Shown here: positions 22,213 to 33,066 of the stretch, piece after piece
Layout of the letters: every line of letters starts with the position of its first letter
Numbering within the stretch: position 1 is the first letter of the stretch
Assembly (NCBI GenBank): GCA_904063045.1
Contig: CAJFCJ010000002.1
Span: forward strand, 2,006,422 to 2,070,421
Reading direction: 5' to 3'
DNA: 64,000 bases
Origin: Dimorphilus gyrociliatus
Taxonomy: Eukaryota > Annelida > Polychaeta > Dinophilidae
The notes under the pieces: generated by a model
Seen by the model: only the letters and a program-made list of their open reading frames with translations
What the model was told of the DNA's origin: nothing
Databases searched by the model: none
Program-made: the position numbers and the translations under genes

Positions 22213-24736
22213 ATGCAATTTAGACTTGGCGGAGGAGTTTTTAAGATTAAACATCCACAAACTATTGTCTTAGTGATCGTTTTGACTGTTTTAACAGTTT
22301 TCATGGTCTTTAGCTTTCATGATCGAATTGACTTGCCTACATACGATGATTTACAACTTGAAAAGAGGCAGATGTTAAAGAATAAAAATTTAAATGAAAA
22401 GGATGTATATATGGATTTTGATGCAGATGGAGCCGGAGACGATAAAGAACTTTTACTTGATTATCCATTTCGAAAGAAAAATGATAATAAGCCACCTATC
22501 GAAGGAAATAAGGAATCTGTAAATGAAGGAACTATGCCAAAAAATAAAAATACTTTAAATACTGATATTAAAGAAGAAGACACATTTCCTAAACAACAAG
22601 GTTATTATATTAAAAGTAACATTGATTTATGACAAAAACGGAAGAAAATAAAATTATTTTTATTTTTTTAGAGCTAAAGATAACTTTTTTTTTCTCCAGA
22701 GAAAAGTAATATAGAGTATTCCCAACCTGCTATGAAGCCAGCTTATAAGGATAGACATAAGATTAGAAGAAAATTACAAGAAATTCTTACATATGCAGCT
22801 CCGCTTAGACCAAATGATGAACACTATAATATAAATGTTACATTGAGTGATAGAACATCTATGGATAGACAAATTAGGGATACCAGGCCAGAAGTCTGTA
22901 AAACTAAACAGTATGATGCTAAGACCCTTCCAACTGTTGCTGTTATCATACCATTTTTCAACGAAGCATTGTCAATGCTTATTCGTACTGTCCATTCAAT
23001 TTTAAACAGGTCACCTGATATGCTACTTGACGAGGTTTGATATATAAGAATTATGATCTCTTTACTGAAAGGAAAATACTAACTTATATTCTTTTTTTTG
23101 TAAAGATTATTCTTGTTGACGATAAAAGCACGGAAATATGGCTTCAAAAGCCATTAACCGAGTACATGAAATTGTTACCTAAAGTAAGAGTTATTCGTAA
23201 CACAAAACGAATGGGTCTAATAAGAAGTAGGATGGTTGGTCACAGAGCAGCTTTAGGTAATTTTGACAAACTTTAAGATGAATTTTATTTAATCAGTTAT
23301 TTTATTAATTACAGCTGACGTTTCAATATTTTTGGATGCTCATTGCGAGGCTAACGAAGGTTGGCTCGAACCAATGTTAGCTTACCTGCAAAAATATCCG
23401 AAAGCTGTCGTTCAACCTTACGTTGATGGTATTGATACTGGTACAATTGAATACTTGCCGGCTACAGAACACCTTCACGTTGGTGCATTCAACTGGGAAC
23501 TTAGGTATTGTTTGTAACACTTGCTATCAATTTTCTTATCTCAGAATTTGGTGCATCCTTTTTGCTCTATCTATGAAATAGGTATACATGGTTGAAAGTA
23601 CCAGATCATAAGACTATATTTCACCTAAATACGGGAGAAGCTATAGATAGTCCAACATTAGTCGGTTGTGCAATAGCAGTAACAAGATCGTTCTTTGATG
23701 AAATTGGCGGATTTGACGAAGGTCTTGAAATATGGGGTGGAGAAAATTTGGAGTTGGGCTTTAGGGCTTGGCAATGCGGAGGGACAGTTGTAACTCTTTT
23801 ATGCTCCAGAGTCGGTCATGTGTTCAAGAATTTTCCATACAAATTTGATGGAAATAGAGAACAGGTGAAGTATTTTTTTCAGTTCTTTCAATTTTCTCTA
23901 TTGTTTTCATATGAAAATTTTAGGTTGTAACAAAAAATCTCATGAGAGTTGCTGATGTTTGGATGGATGGTTATAAGAAATTCTTTTATGCATCTACTTT
24001 CATTTATGAGATTAAAAATACAACTTTCAATATGGCAGAGCTACAATCAATTGAAAGGTGGAAAGAGCATAGAAAGCATTTGAAATGCAAAAACTTTGAA
24101 TGGTATATGCATAACATTGTTCCAGAAATGGAGACGCCGCCAAGAGATGCTCATTTCTACGGCGAAATAATGAATGTAAGATCCAAAGCTTGTTTTGAGC
24201 TATACAACGACTATTATATTGGTATGAATTATATTTGCTACGAGCATAAGGTTATCCCATACAATTTCTTCTCAATATCTAACGCCGGATTATTAAGATG
24301 GAAAGATAAATGTATAAAAGTTCTCTTCCCAAGTCCTGCTCTTAGATTAGTTGACTGCCCTCCAATAGACGCAAATACCTCAGCTTTATACGATTTTGGA
24401 ATTTTTAAAGTAAAACTTATAGGTAATACATTATATTTATTCGCCAACTACACTTCAAATAATCCACGTTAAATCTATTTATCTTACTATTAAGGTCATA
24501 CCTGGGGTCAGCTTCGATATTATGTTAGAAATCCGAGCACTAAGAATATAGATAAATACTGTGTTGTTCAAGTTACAAATGTCTTACCCGAACATGAAAA
24601 AGAGCAGATGCCACAGATAGGAGGGTGTAGAGAAAACGATAATTTCCAAGTATGGTCTTTTACTCATCGTTTTGACTTTAATCTTTATGCTAATACCGAT
24701 TTTGCAACGAATATGACATATAAACATAAGCAATAA
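22213..24736 (+). CDS. GALNT: Polypeptide N-acetylgalactosaminyltransferase (GT27)
   Basis: Golgi type II membrane enzyme that starts mucin-type O-glycosylation by moving GalNAc from UDP-GalNAc to Ser/Thr. Seven exons: 22213-22600, 22700-23034, 23106-23256, 23315-23504, 23582-23864, 23924-24422 and 24495-24736, giving 695 residues in phase. A short cytosolic tail and one hydrophobic anchor (IVLVIVLTVLTVFMVFSF) are followed by an acidic stem, then the GT-A core: VAVIIPFFNEALSMLIRTVHSI, IILVDDKST, the metal-binding DxH motif in FLDAHCEANEGWLEP, and the Gal/GalNAc-T motif FDEGLEIWGGENLELGFRAW, then CSRVGHVFK. The C-terminal about 150 residues are in ricin-lectin position (CIKV, LRLVDC) but QxW repeats are weakly preserved, so lectin function is uncertain. 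Which GALNT subfamily cannot be settled by eye. Confidence 0.95.
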
Positions 24737-25392
24737 CAAGTGAAAATTTCTCTAGGAAATAGGGAAATCTGGAAGTAATAAAAAAAGTTAAACAAAGGAT
24801 GGATATATTAGAATGATATACAGTATATATAAATTTATATATATATATATATATACAGTATATTAATATATACTGTATAATTACTGTTCGTTTTCTGTTT
24901 AAAATATTGTAATTAGCAGTAAATTGATACAAATATATTTTGAAGTATCTAAGAGAAATGTTGTGAAAAATATAAATAATTCATGATTTACAGTAATTAT
25001 TCTATTTGTAAAAAGTATTAAAAAAATACTTAACGTATATCATAGAATAATCATTAGTTATTTTTACATAAAGAAAAAGCTTTTTACTTCTTTTTCTTCT
25101 TTTGCTTTATGTTGTTTTTTTGTTTATGAATATGCAAATTAGATTTTATGTTTTAATATTGCCGTTTCCCTATTTTATTTATATGAAATCCGTTTTTTTT
25201 TTATTGGCGCTAAGCCTAATTATATATTAAAACGATTTAGAACAGTTAGTCAAAGAGTCAAAGTTACAGATAATAAGTATTTAGACAACTATTCGATTCA
25301 GTGAATTCAAATACATAAAAGGCAATATTCTATGTTTTTAATACATAATTTATTATATCTTTTGAGGTCGACTAGATATTTTAGTTATCAAT
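24737..25392. other. Convergent intergenic spacer, AT repeats
   Basis: 3' flanks of the GalNAc transferase and of the minus-strand gene at 25393. Contains an (AT)n tract with three ATACAGTAT/ATACTGTAT copies at 24818-24876 that can fold back on itself. No coding signal. Confidence 0.5.
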
Positions 25393-26118
25393 TCAATAAT
25401 AATCTGATTGGCTACTGCGTAAACTTACACTACTTGACGCTCTATTTATTCTGAGGGTACTAGCATCCAATGATCTTTTGACAAGACGAACTCTTCTATC
25501 CATTTCATAATCTTGCTGAATTTTCATTTTCTTATAATCCATCCTTCTAGGACTAGCTGTACAATCGTCAAGTAACTTTCTCCTGACTTTGCTATCAGAA
25601 AGATAGCGAAATGTAAATTGATTGTCCCACTGATTTGGTTCCTCTGGAGGAGGACTAATTTTGATATCTGCTCCGTTGGCCTTTTCTATCGCTTCTTCGA
25701 CAGATAAAGACATATTTTTTGTTGTATCTGATTTCTTCCATTTCGGAGTTGCTAGCCTTACATGTTTTAAACGTTCTGTCGTTCGTAGTTGCCGAATTTC
25801 CTTCATTCTTTGATCGAATTCTAACATTGTTAAGGATCTAGCTCTATTAGCTGGCATAAACATAAACATATCCGGTTCTTTGGTTAATCTTGGGAGAGTA
25901 TCTGCAGCGAAAAGACCTCTCTTCTCCTGATTTAAAACTTTTAATTCCCTATCAATTCTTTTCCAATCTGTAAAAAAGTTCTCTTTTCTTAGCTTTTCTT
26001 CTCTGTCCAAATTTTCAAGCCTAGCATACAGAAGACGTTGAATATTCGTATTCCTACAGCGAGCGGCTTCCATAGCTTCGCTTTCATAGAACAGGCTTTC
26101 TGCTTGAAATCCATCCAT
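25393..26118 (-). CDS. Uncharacterised 241-residue protein
   Basis: Single open frame, 241 residues, with codon use and composition of a real protein. I do not recognise the family. Visible: an N-terminal acidic/hydrophobic start, a charged helical stretch (residues about 25-70, NLDREEKLRKENFF, WKRIDRELKVLNQEKRG), a conserved-looking TKEPDMFMFMPANRARSLT, a second charged helix, a PPPEEPNQWDNQF segment, and a basic Arg/Ser-rich tail. No signal peptide or membrane segment, so probably intracellular. A donor-like CAG|GTAACT near 26150 hints at a 5' leader intron. An E2F site and CCAAT box lie about 370-390 bp upstream. Confidence 0.6.
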   Translation of the reverse strand: MDGFQAESLFYESEAMEAARCRNTNIQRLLYARLENLDREEKLRKENFFTDWKRIDRELKVLNQEKRGLFAADTLPRLTKEPDMFMFMPANRARSLTMLEFDQRMKEIRQLRTTERLKHVRLATPKWKKSDTTKNMSLSVEEAIEKANGADIKISPPPEEPNQWDNQFTFRYLSDSKVRRKLLDDCTASPRRMDYKKMKIQQDYEMDRRVRLVKRSLDASTLRINRASSSVSLRSSQSDYY

Positions 26119-26486
26119 ATTTGTTTTTTTTCCAGTTATAAAAGGAATTAGTTACCTGTACCTGATTGCTTTTTTACACTACCCAGTTGTTTCATATCAG
26201 CTGAAATTAAAAGAGCAAAGAACTTTAGATGATATCCCATAATTCTTAGTAATTACTAAATTCCTAACAATCTAAATAATACTGTAATTGATGCTGTTTA
26301 AATTATTGAATTACACCTATACTAATAAGTTTTTATATTATTTCTTTTCCTTCGATAATTATTCATAATATATTCTAAGCCTATTAAATAGCTATTTAAC
26401 AAAATATTCATTTATTAAATAATAATTGTATAGACATTTGAGAAGCGAAAAGAGGATATTATCGATTCTTTTCTTTTACCATTCAG

Positions 26487-26507
26487 TTCCCGCCAACTTT
26501 AACCAAT
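26487..26507 (-). promoter_or_regulatory. Candidate E2F site plus CCAAT box
   Basis: TTCCCGCC at 26487-26494 and CCAAT at 26503-26507, 8 bp apart, upstream of the minus-strand uncharacterised gene. The motifs are seen directly; the pairing is typical of cell-cycle promoters in other animals, so the function is inferred. Confidence 0.4.
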
Positions 26508-26554
26508 GGGGTGGGATTAATTGAAGAGGGATACAACGAAAGAGACAGATACAG

Positions 26555-26556
<2 letters not shown>

Positions 26557-26597
<41 letters not shown>

Positions 26598-26658
26598 TAT
26601 ATTTATAAACATTTATAGTGAGAGAGACAGAGAGAGAGAGAGAGAGGGAGAAAAGAGA
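26557..26658. repeat. (AT)n and (GA)n microsatellites
   Basis: An (AT)19-like run at 26557-26594 is followed, after a 23-bp palindromic-looking linker (TTTATATTTATAAA), by a GAGAGACAGAGAGA-type run to 26658. Simple-sequence tracts with no coding role. Confidence 0.9.
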
Positions 26659-27692
26659 GCAAACTAACAAGAAAACATAGATATATACAAAAAAGAACTT
26701 ACTTCGGAGAAGTAATCGGTTAGACTGTTGTGTTGATTATTTTTGTGGTTTGTTTTCAAGAAATATAATAATCAACTTAACATATTCGTCGGGTCTTGTC
26801 AAAATGCAAACACAAATTTTTACGATGTGTGGAAAACGTGCTGTAGAAAGAATATAACCGGTTTATTAGTTCGAGTAAGTTTATTGATATGTCTTTATAT
26901 GTATTTTTCTCACTAATTATCTTATTATAGAATTTATATGATGAAAAAAAAAGGGAAAAGATTAATCCATTCCTCCTCTTTCTCTCTATTTCAGCATAGA
27001 TCCGTTTTAGGTTCTTCTAAACCTTTAATACATACTGTAATTCTATTTTTTTCTTGAAACATTCACCCCAAGATGATAATGCTGGTATGTGAATGTTTCC
27101 TGCATATTTTGTTTATAAATTGTATAAGGTATGCAGTTTTTTTTGTCTCAAGTGCATTTTTGGATTAACTGTATTAGTTTTTTCTTATATTTTATACTTT
27201 ATCAAGTTATAAAACCTATTGTTTAATCAATTTTTCCCATACACACTTAAACTATAAAATTATATTTGAAAAGAAGAGCAAACTATCTTATAAGAGTCTG
27301 TTTATATTAAAAAATTATATGTTAGATACCAACGATAAATTACTTATACACGACTAGATTATGACTATAATCTAGGATACTATCTTTGTTAAGTAAAATA
27401 TATCAATTAATGATAAGAACAACGAATTGGTATACTGTATGTAATAAAAAAGTGGGTAAAATTTATTGACTTCTAGATTGTCAATAGTATAAATCACGTG
27501 ATCATGAATCTAAGGAATCATTTTGAGGGTGCTAATTGATAGATATACGATTAATTTTTTATTTCATATTGTCGTCATCTAACAGTTGAATTACTATTGG
27601 GGGTTTTGTTTGAACAGGCGAGAGAAAAGGGGAGAGAGTAAATTGACTTTGAACGAGCAGTCTTTAACTAGATCACGAACTGGCTTGACAAC

Positions 27693-28943
27693 ATGACAGC
27701 ACAAATAATGGATCCAATTTATTTTCAATCGAATGGTGACCGATTCTATTACTATCCTGATTCGGAGGAACGAAGGGCGATGCTGAATCAGCAAAGAGAA
27801 CTTTTTAAACCGTGGAGGCAATTTAGCCCAATTCAGAAACGTAATAACAATGGAACTTTCTATCAAGATCTCAACAAAGTGACATCAGACATTGCAGAAT
27901 CGGTTCGAATGATGAAATATTGGGCGATGTACTTGCCTAAAAGACCTATCAATGGTCTTTTAAAGTCTCGAAAGAGAGTTCCAAGATATCACAGTCAACT
28001 TCCAACGAATAAAGTCGTCTCTCGATGTGAAGGTGTTCATTTTTCCGAAGACCAAGTTACACCTCTGGAACCTAATGAAGGCACAAAAAAGCCCTTTTAC
28101 ACAGCAACTTTAGAAAAGAATAGTATTCCTGATCATCTTCGACAGAAGGAGGTCTCTGTTTTATGCCTTTACAAAGCAAGACGTTCAAAATACTATTTGG
28201 AACAAAGGAAAAAAGAAGAAGAGATAAGAAAGAATAGAAGACCTGTCTGGCAAACGGTTGATTTCAATGGATTAATTAAACTAAGAGACAAAGATAAATT
28301 TAAATCTGCTTCTAATTATCTTCCATCTAAAAAGGATGATCAAAAGAACAAATCTCTTAGGTCAAAGAGTGTTGTCGAAGTAAGCCGAAAAACCTTTACT
28401 TTGCCACAGGAAGCCTCCATTCAAAGACACGAGAAAGGCGAACTTCTGAAAGGTAGTAAAACAATTAGATCAAGTCCGAGACCTCAATCGAAAGGATCTC
28501 GTGAACAATCTCCAGTTTTATCATTCTTCAACAAAAACATCCAATCAATTCCTATAATCGAAAAATCGAAGAGCTTTCACAAGCTAATACCATCTCAAAA
28601 TTCTTTTACGGTACCCAATCAAAGAAAACCTTACTTGATTCAACCATTAGAAAAATCCAAAACTGAATTACCGACAATAAACTCAAAGAAAACGGTAGAA
28701 AATAATAACTCGGCTAATAATAACCAGTTTTCGGTTCAAAAACAAGGAACATCTTCTTGTACAAAATTGAATTTAAGCTTGAAACCATCAAATTCAAATC
28801 TGGAGAAGAAAATTACTGAAAATATTGACAAAAAGCAAGGCGACGAATTATACAATAATTTTCAACATGTCAAATTTAATAAAAAACAGATAAAAGAGAA
28901 TAAAAAGCATAAGAAATCAAATAATGATAAAGAAAAAGAATGA
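27693..28943 (+). CDS. Uncharacterised basic protein, 416 residues
   Basis: Single exon, 416 residues, strongly basic (Lys/Arg/Asn/Ser-rich), probably largely disordered. The first about 130 residues look the most structured: IYFQSNGDRFYYYPDSEERR, LFKPWRQFSP and MMKYWAMYLPKRPINGLL, with several aromatic residues. The middle has a charged helix (YYLEQRKKEEEIRKNRR). The end is a Lys/Asn tract. No signal peptide, membrane segment or known domain seen. Start is the first ATG of the frame; an in-frame Met six residues later is possible. A CACGTG element lies about 195 bp upstream. Function unknown. Confidence 0.6.
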   Translation: MTAQIMDPIYFQSNGDRFYYYPDSEERRAMLNQQRELFKPWRQFSPIQKRNNNGTFYQDLNKVTSDIAESVRMMKYWAMYLPKRPINGLLKSRKRVPRYHSQLPTNKVVSRCEGVHFSEDQVTPLEPNEGTKKPFYTATLEKNSIPDHLRQKEVSVLCLYKARRSKYYLEQRKKEEEIRKNRRPVWQTVDFNGLIKLRDKDKFKSASNYLPSKKDDQKNKSLRSKSVVEVSRKTFTLPQEASIQRHEKGELLKGSKTIRSSPRPQSKGSREQSPVLSFFNKNIQSIPIIEKSKSFHKLIPSQNSFTVPNQRKPYLIQPLEKSKTELPTINSKKTVENNNSANNNQFSVQKQGTSSCTKLNLSLKPSNSNLEKKITENIDKKQGDELYNNFQHVKFNKKQIKENKKHKKSNNDKEKE

Positions 28944-29414
28944 TAACTATGACAATGTATTTTATAGTTGCAACATTAACGAATGTAAAAGAATGAATCT
29001 ATAAATTTTAATGATTAGTCTTTTTGTATTACTTTCATGATCCTTTTGTTTTTTTATACTTTAATTAATAATAATATATTCTTTGGCTGCTTGTTCTTAA
29101 TATTTTCAGGTCATGTGACATACAGTTTATGTATATAAGTACATCTTACTGTTTAGTGATATATATATATATATATATCTTGAACAAATGCTTCTTCCCA
29201 TAAGTTGCACGAAAGCTTGACACAGTCCAGGAAAATTATCTACAAAAGTACCATTAAATTCATAAAATAGGGCCATTTTATGTGCTTTATATAACTTATA
29301 ATGTAAGTCTTTATATCTTTTCACAACTTTATTCATATATTAAATAATCTTATAGTTTGAAAGATGAATATTGAATTTATATTTTAATTAGTTACACTAT
29401 TTTAAAGACAAGAT
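28944..29414. other. Intergenic
   Basis: 470 bp of AT-rich DNA including a short (TA)n run at 29159-29179. No coding signal. Confidence 0.5.
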
Positions 29415-31386
29415 ATGATTCTTTCTAAGAGATATTTTGTCAACTTGCTCGGACCATTTGTATTCTTAGTCATGATTATCTTCCTATTGAAGGATGATCT
29501 CCACGGAGATGACCGTGTTTTGTATACAAAAGGTATATTTATATAGAAATTATCATTTCTTATCAAGCTAAAGTTGTTTCTTTTTCTTTAATAAGATCAT
29601 GATATACAATGGAAATATATTTCTTCACTAAACCTATCTATTTATAGTGCTTTTTATGATAATAGAACGTCATTGGGTACATGGCCATCTATTAAGATCA
29701 TTGTAATGGCTAAAGCCAAAGAGATTAATAAATTGCCACCTTTCTGTCACATTCACTTTACTCTTGGTAGAAATTTAACAGTTCAATCAATTCCAATGGA
29801 ATTGAGTACTACCCAAAATTATTTTGACAGAGGATTCTATAAAAGTTATATTATAAATTGCCCTATTGGAAGCTATAAAATACCTGTAAATGTTGGCCTA
29901 TCAACAGCAGTTGACATCAAACCGAACTATTATCAGAAAATATTATTACCTGAAAGCCCTGATATCAAACAAGTAGACACTGATGACGATAATTGATTCA
30001 ATAAAATTATAATACTAACGAAATACAGAATTTTGATCTCTGTATTGAAAACTCTTTTGGAAAGTTTCATCCAATTCAAGTAATCGGATATATCGAACTG
30101 TAAAAACTATTAGGAGTTTCAAAAGTTTTTGTTTACAATAGTGGATATGATTTTTATACAGTCACGATAATAAGTAATTAGTACAAAGAAAAAAGGTTTT
30201 ATAAGGTGATTATTTGGTGTTATATAATTTTTGATTTGCCTTATCATGATATTAAATCTGTACGTGAAGTCTTGGTTGAAAAACTGTAAAAGTTAGTTAG
30301 TTTACTTCCTTTTTAGAGTTGGATTTTAGAAGGGCCTATTTTTCAACTCTTCCATTTCAACTTGTATTTGCATAAAACCTTTTTGACATCAGACAATGAT
30401 ATCTGAATAGGCACAGTATAGTTTTGTAAAATTTCTTGTTCTGTCCAGTTGGTTTAAATCTTCTTTTTATTGTAATCTAAAATTCCATTTTTCTTGTTAT
30501 TATTTGTGATCTATGATCTCTTAATTGTAACGTCATAGCAACTGTGTTAAAATTACTTGATAGCTTAGGAAATCATCTAGACCATAAGCATATTTTGGTC
30601 GTCAAAAAATTCACATGTTTAAAATTTTTTATCCCTTGTTATAATTACTTATTATCGTGACTGTACTTTACAGATTCTTAAAAATTACCAGGAAGAGGGT
30701 ATAATTCAATTAACAGATTTTAGAACCGAATACTTCTCAACGCTGTATTCTCCATCCGTCGCTTATCGATCACAGGTAAACTATTATGAATAATAATTTC
30801 AAAATAATAACAACTGTTAACCAACAGAAGTCTTCTGACGTTAACGATTGTCTCTATAGGAATATGTATATATTTAAAAAGTTAATTATCTTGAACTTTG
30901 ACAAATTAATCATCCCTGATAAAAATGAAAACTTGGAATTCCTATTAGAATATTTAGATTCTATTTTCAAGACAAATCATCCTAAAAGGTCTTATCAGTT
31001 TATCAATTCCTATTTTTTCAGTCAATTCAAAGTAGATGAATCATTTCCATGGAATATTAACTTTCTTAAAAGATTTTATAGAATCCCTACCAGAGACGAT
31101 GATAAAACAATAAACTCTATTATTGATCCTATGGCCAGTTAAATTAAAAATTGTGAACGGAAATAGATGTAAAGATTTTACGAAACTATACGATATCAGA
31201 GGAAAAGTTTTAGATGTACCATGGAATATTACTAGAACTCATTGTTATAAAAAATGCCGTTTGAAACAAAACATTTGTTCCCATTTATCGAAGAATGCAA
31301 CAAAGGATGAAAGTATTCTAAAGTTCAAAAGGCATCTTTTACAAATTATTAAGAAAAAAGCTTCAAATTTCGATTTTCCTCTTTAA
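29415..31386 (+). pseudogene. GT92 (DUF23) glycosyltransferase, disrupted
   Basis: Resembles the metazoan GT92 family of Golgi galactosyltransferase-like enzymes. Pieces in order: anchor exon 29415-29532 (MILSKRYF, then a hydrophobic segment); 29596-29972 (WPSIKIIVMAKA); 30029 on (FDLCIENSFGKFHPIQVIGYIEL, then KLLGVSKVFVYNSGYDFY); 30674-30775 (ILKNYQEEGIIQL); 30828 on (DVNDCLYRNM, then FPWNINFLKRFYRI); and a last frame ending at 31386 (DVPWNITRTHCYKKC). Damage: an in-frame TAA at 30101-30103 inside the conserved EL-KLLGV block; a 505-bp inverted-repeat element at 30159-30663; and a +1 shift between about 31123 and 31140, where one frame ends SIIDPMAS and the family-like sequence resumes one frame over. 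The acidic DxD/E-type metal motif expected after the DCLYRNM block reads LNFDKLIIP, with Lys where Glu is usual. I read it as a pseudogene. Confidence 0.75.
30159..30663. mobile_element. Tc1/mariner-type MITE-like element, 505 bp, 22-bp TIRs
   Basis: The left end starts CAGTCACGATAATAAG and continues for 22 bp. The right end is its exact reverse complement. Both ends are flanked by TA (30157-30158 and 30664-30665), the target duplication of Tc1/mariner elements. The inside is AT-rich with no transposase frame, so it is non-autonomous. It interrupts the GT92 gene. The GT at 30161 inside the left repeat and the TTTACAG just right of the element could also act as intron ends. Confidence 0.8.
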
Positions 31387-33066
31387 CAGTTTTCATCAAA
31401 AATTGAAAACTTTAACGTTCAATAGACTTTTTACCAATTAATAGACATTCTTTAATAACAGTTCACTTTTACACTTTTTCTTCATGATAATACGTCAAAA
31501 TCCTTTAATTCTTAATTATAAAATATTAATCATCAGTAATTGTTAAAACTTAAGAGAGCTTTAAGATTTTAAATAATAAAGAGTAAAGAAATAGTGTTGC
31601 TATATTTATATGTTTAAACTATCGGGAAATGCCTAAAACATGGAGGAAAAAACACCTGGTGGAGGGTAGACAAATTATCCAGGTGCGTCAGACATTACCA
31701 CACGGCAGTTAGAGTTTCCGAAATACTTTTGCTTTGGCGGTATTTATTTATTGTCAGGAGCATGGTTTACTTAATTACATTATTTTAAAATCGTACTTGG
31801 ATATAAGATACAAGCAAATATTGAACGGAAGTAGGTTTGCTTTGCTCTTTTTTACAGTAATTTAGCTGACACTAGCACTATTTCATGTCTTTATAAAAAA
31901 TGATAAATATTCTTGAAACGAATTGCTATGACCATGAATCATCGTCTCTGTGAAATCTATTTATAGTTAAATACTATTGTTCGTTTTTTCGTTTGCATGG
32001 TGTATTAAATTAAGGAAGTAAAGTAGGCAAAATAAATGTTCTACTGATTCTTTATAATTTGTTTCTTTTATTATTTAACTATATATATAGTATGACCTAT
32101 TAAATTATTCAATAAAGTCTCTTCCATGTAGCCATATGCTAATAATTTCCAATAGTAGTTTTCTCTTCACATTTTCCACTTATTTCATTATAATTTTATT
32201 TGTTTTTATATATAAAAAAAAAGCCTTAAATGTTACGAGATATCGAAGACTGCTAATACTTAATTAGTTGACACACTTATCGATTTAAAGGCAAGCTAAT
32301 TGAAAAGCCCGCCTCTTTACTCAGAAAAGCCAATGACCGTCAGACTATGTTAGTTATATCTAACTGTTAATATTAAGCTATTAAACCAATCAATGAAAAG
32401 ATATAGAAAAGTTACGCATAAAGGTATCATAAACAAGGTATGTTTTAAATTGATATGATAAATATTATTTCTTTTAAAATATCGGTTCCAATTCGTTTTA
32501 ATTGTTTTTCTAATAGTGATAACGGCATTCAAACTAGCCAAATTTTAACGAATCTATTATATCGATTTTGTTATCTTCTGATAGAGGTGTATATATATAA
32601 AAGTATATATATATAAATATATTTGTATAATATACAAGAACAATGATTTAGCAGGCTTCGATCAACAGACAGTTTTATATTATATAGCACAATAACCATG
32701 CTACGCCTCAAAATACGAAATAACTTTTCTTTACAATTACGTTATAGTTACGACTTCAAATTAAGTTTAAATATTATAGATTAAGTGTCTTTAAAGATAA
32801 TATTTTTATAATATTCAACCATTTTCATAAAAACTTTGAATACTATTCCAAATATAGAGTTTTCATTTTTATTCAACTTAAAATATAGCATTTTCGTATT
32901 TTTTCAATGACCAAGGCCTTGCGATAAGTTATCGAATTTCTTATAGCCATAGATAAGATTTGTACTTGTTCGTATTATTTAGTTGTTGTCGCCACATCTT
33001 CCGCCATATGCCTTTATATTTTTATAAAAAAAGACTGTGTTTTAGCTCTAATATTCCAACGAAAAA
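31387..33066. other. Intergenic
   Basis: 1.7 kb, AT-rich. A less AT-rich block at 31640-31740 has CACCTGG and CCAGGTG as inverted copies (31657-31689), i.e. facing CACCTG E-boxes. No coding signal; probably the upstream region of the TM2 gene. Confidence 0.45.

Larger units (their letters stand above)
26119..27692. other. Divergent spacer between two uncharacterised genes
   Basis: 1.6 kb between divergent starts. Holds the E2F/CCAAT pair (26487-26507), an (AT)n tract at 26557-26594, a (GA)n tract at 26618-26658 and a palindromic ATCACGTGAT around 27493-27502, about 195 bp upstream of the plus-strand gene. No exon recognised. Confidence 0.5.

Noticed and set aside
26476-26670. Minus-strand frame rich in Ser-Leu and Tyr-Ile
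   Set aside because: Generated by the (GA)n and (AT)n microsatellites.
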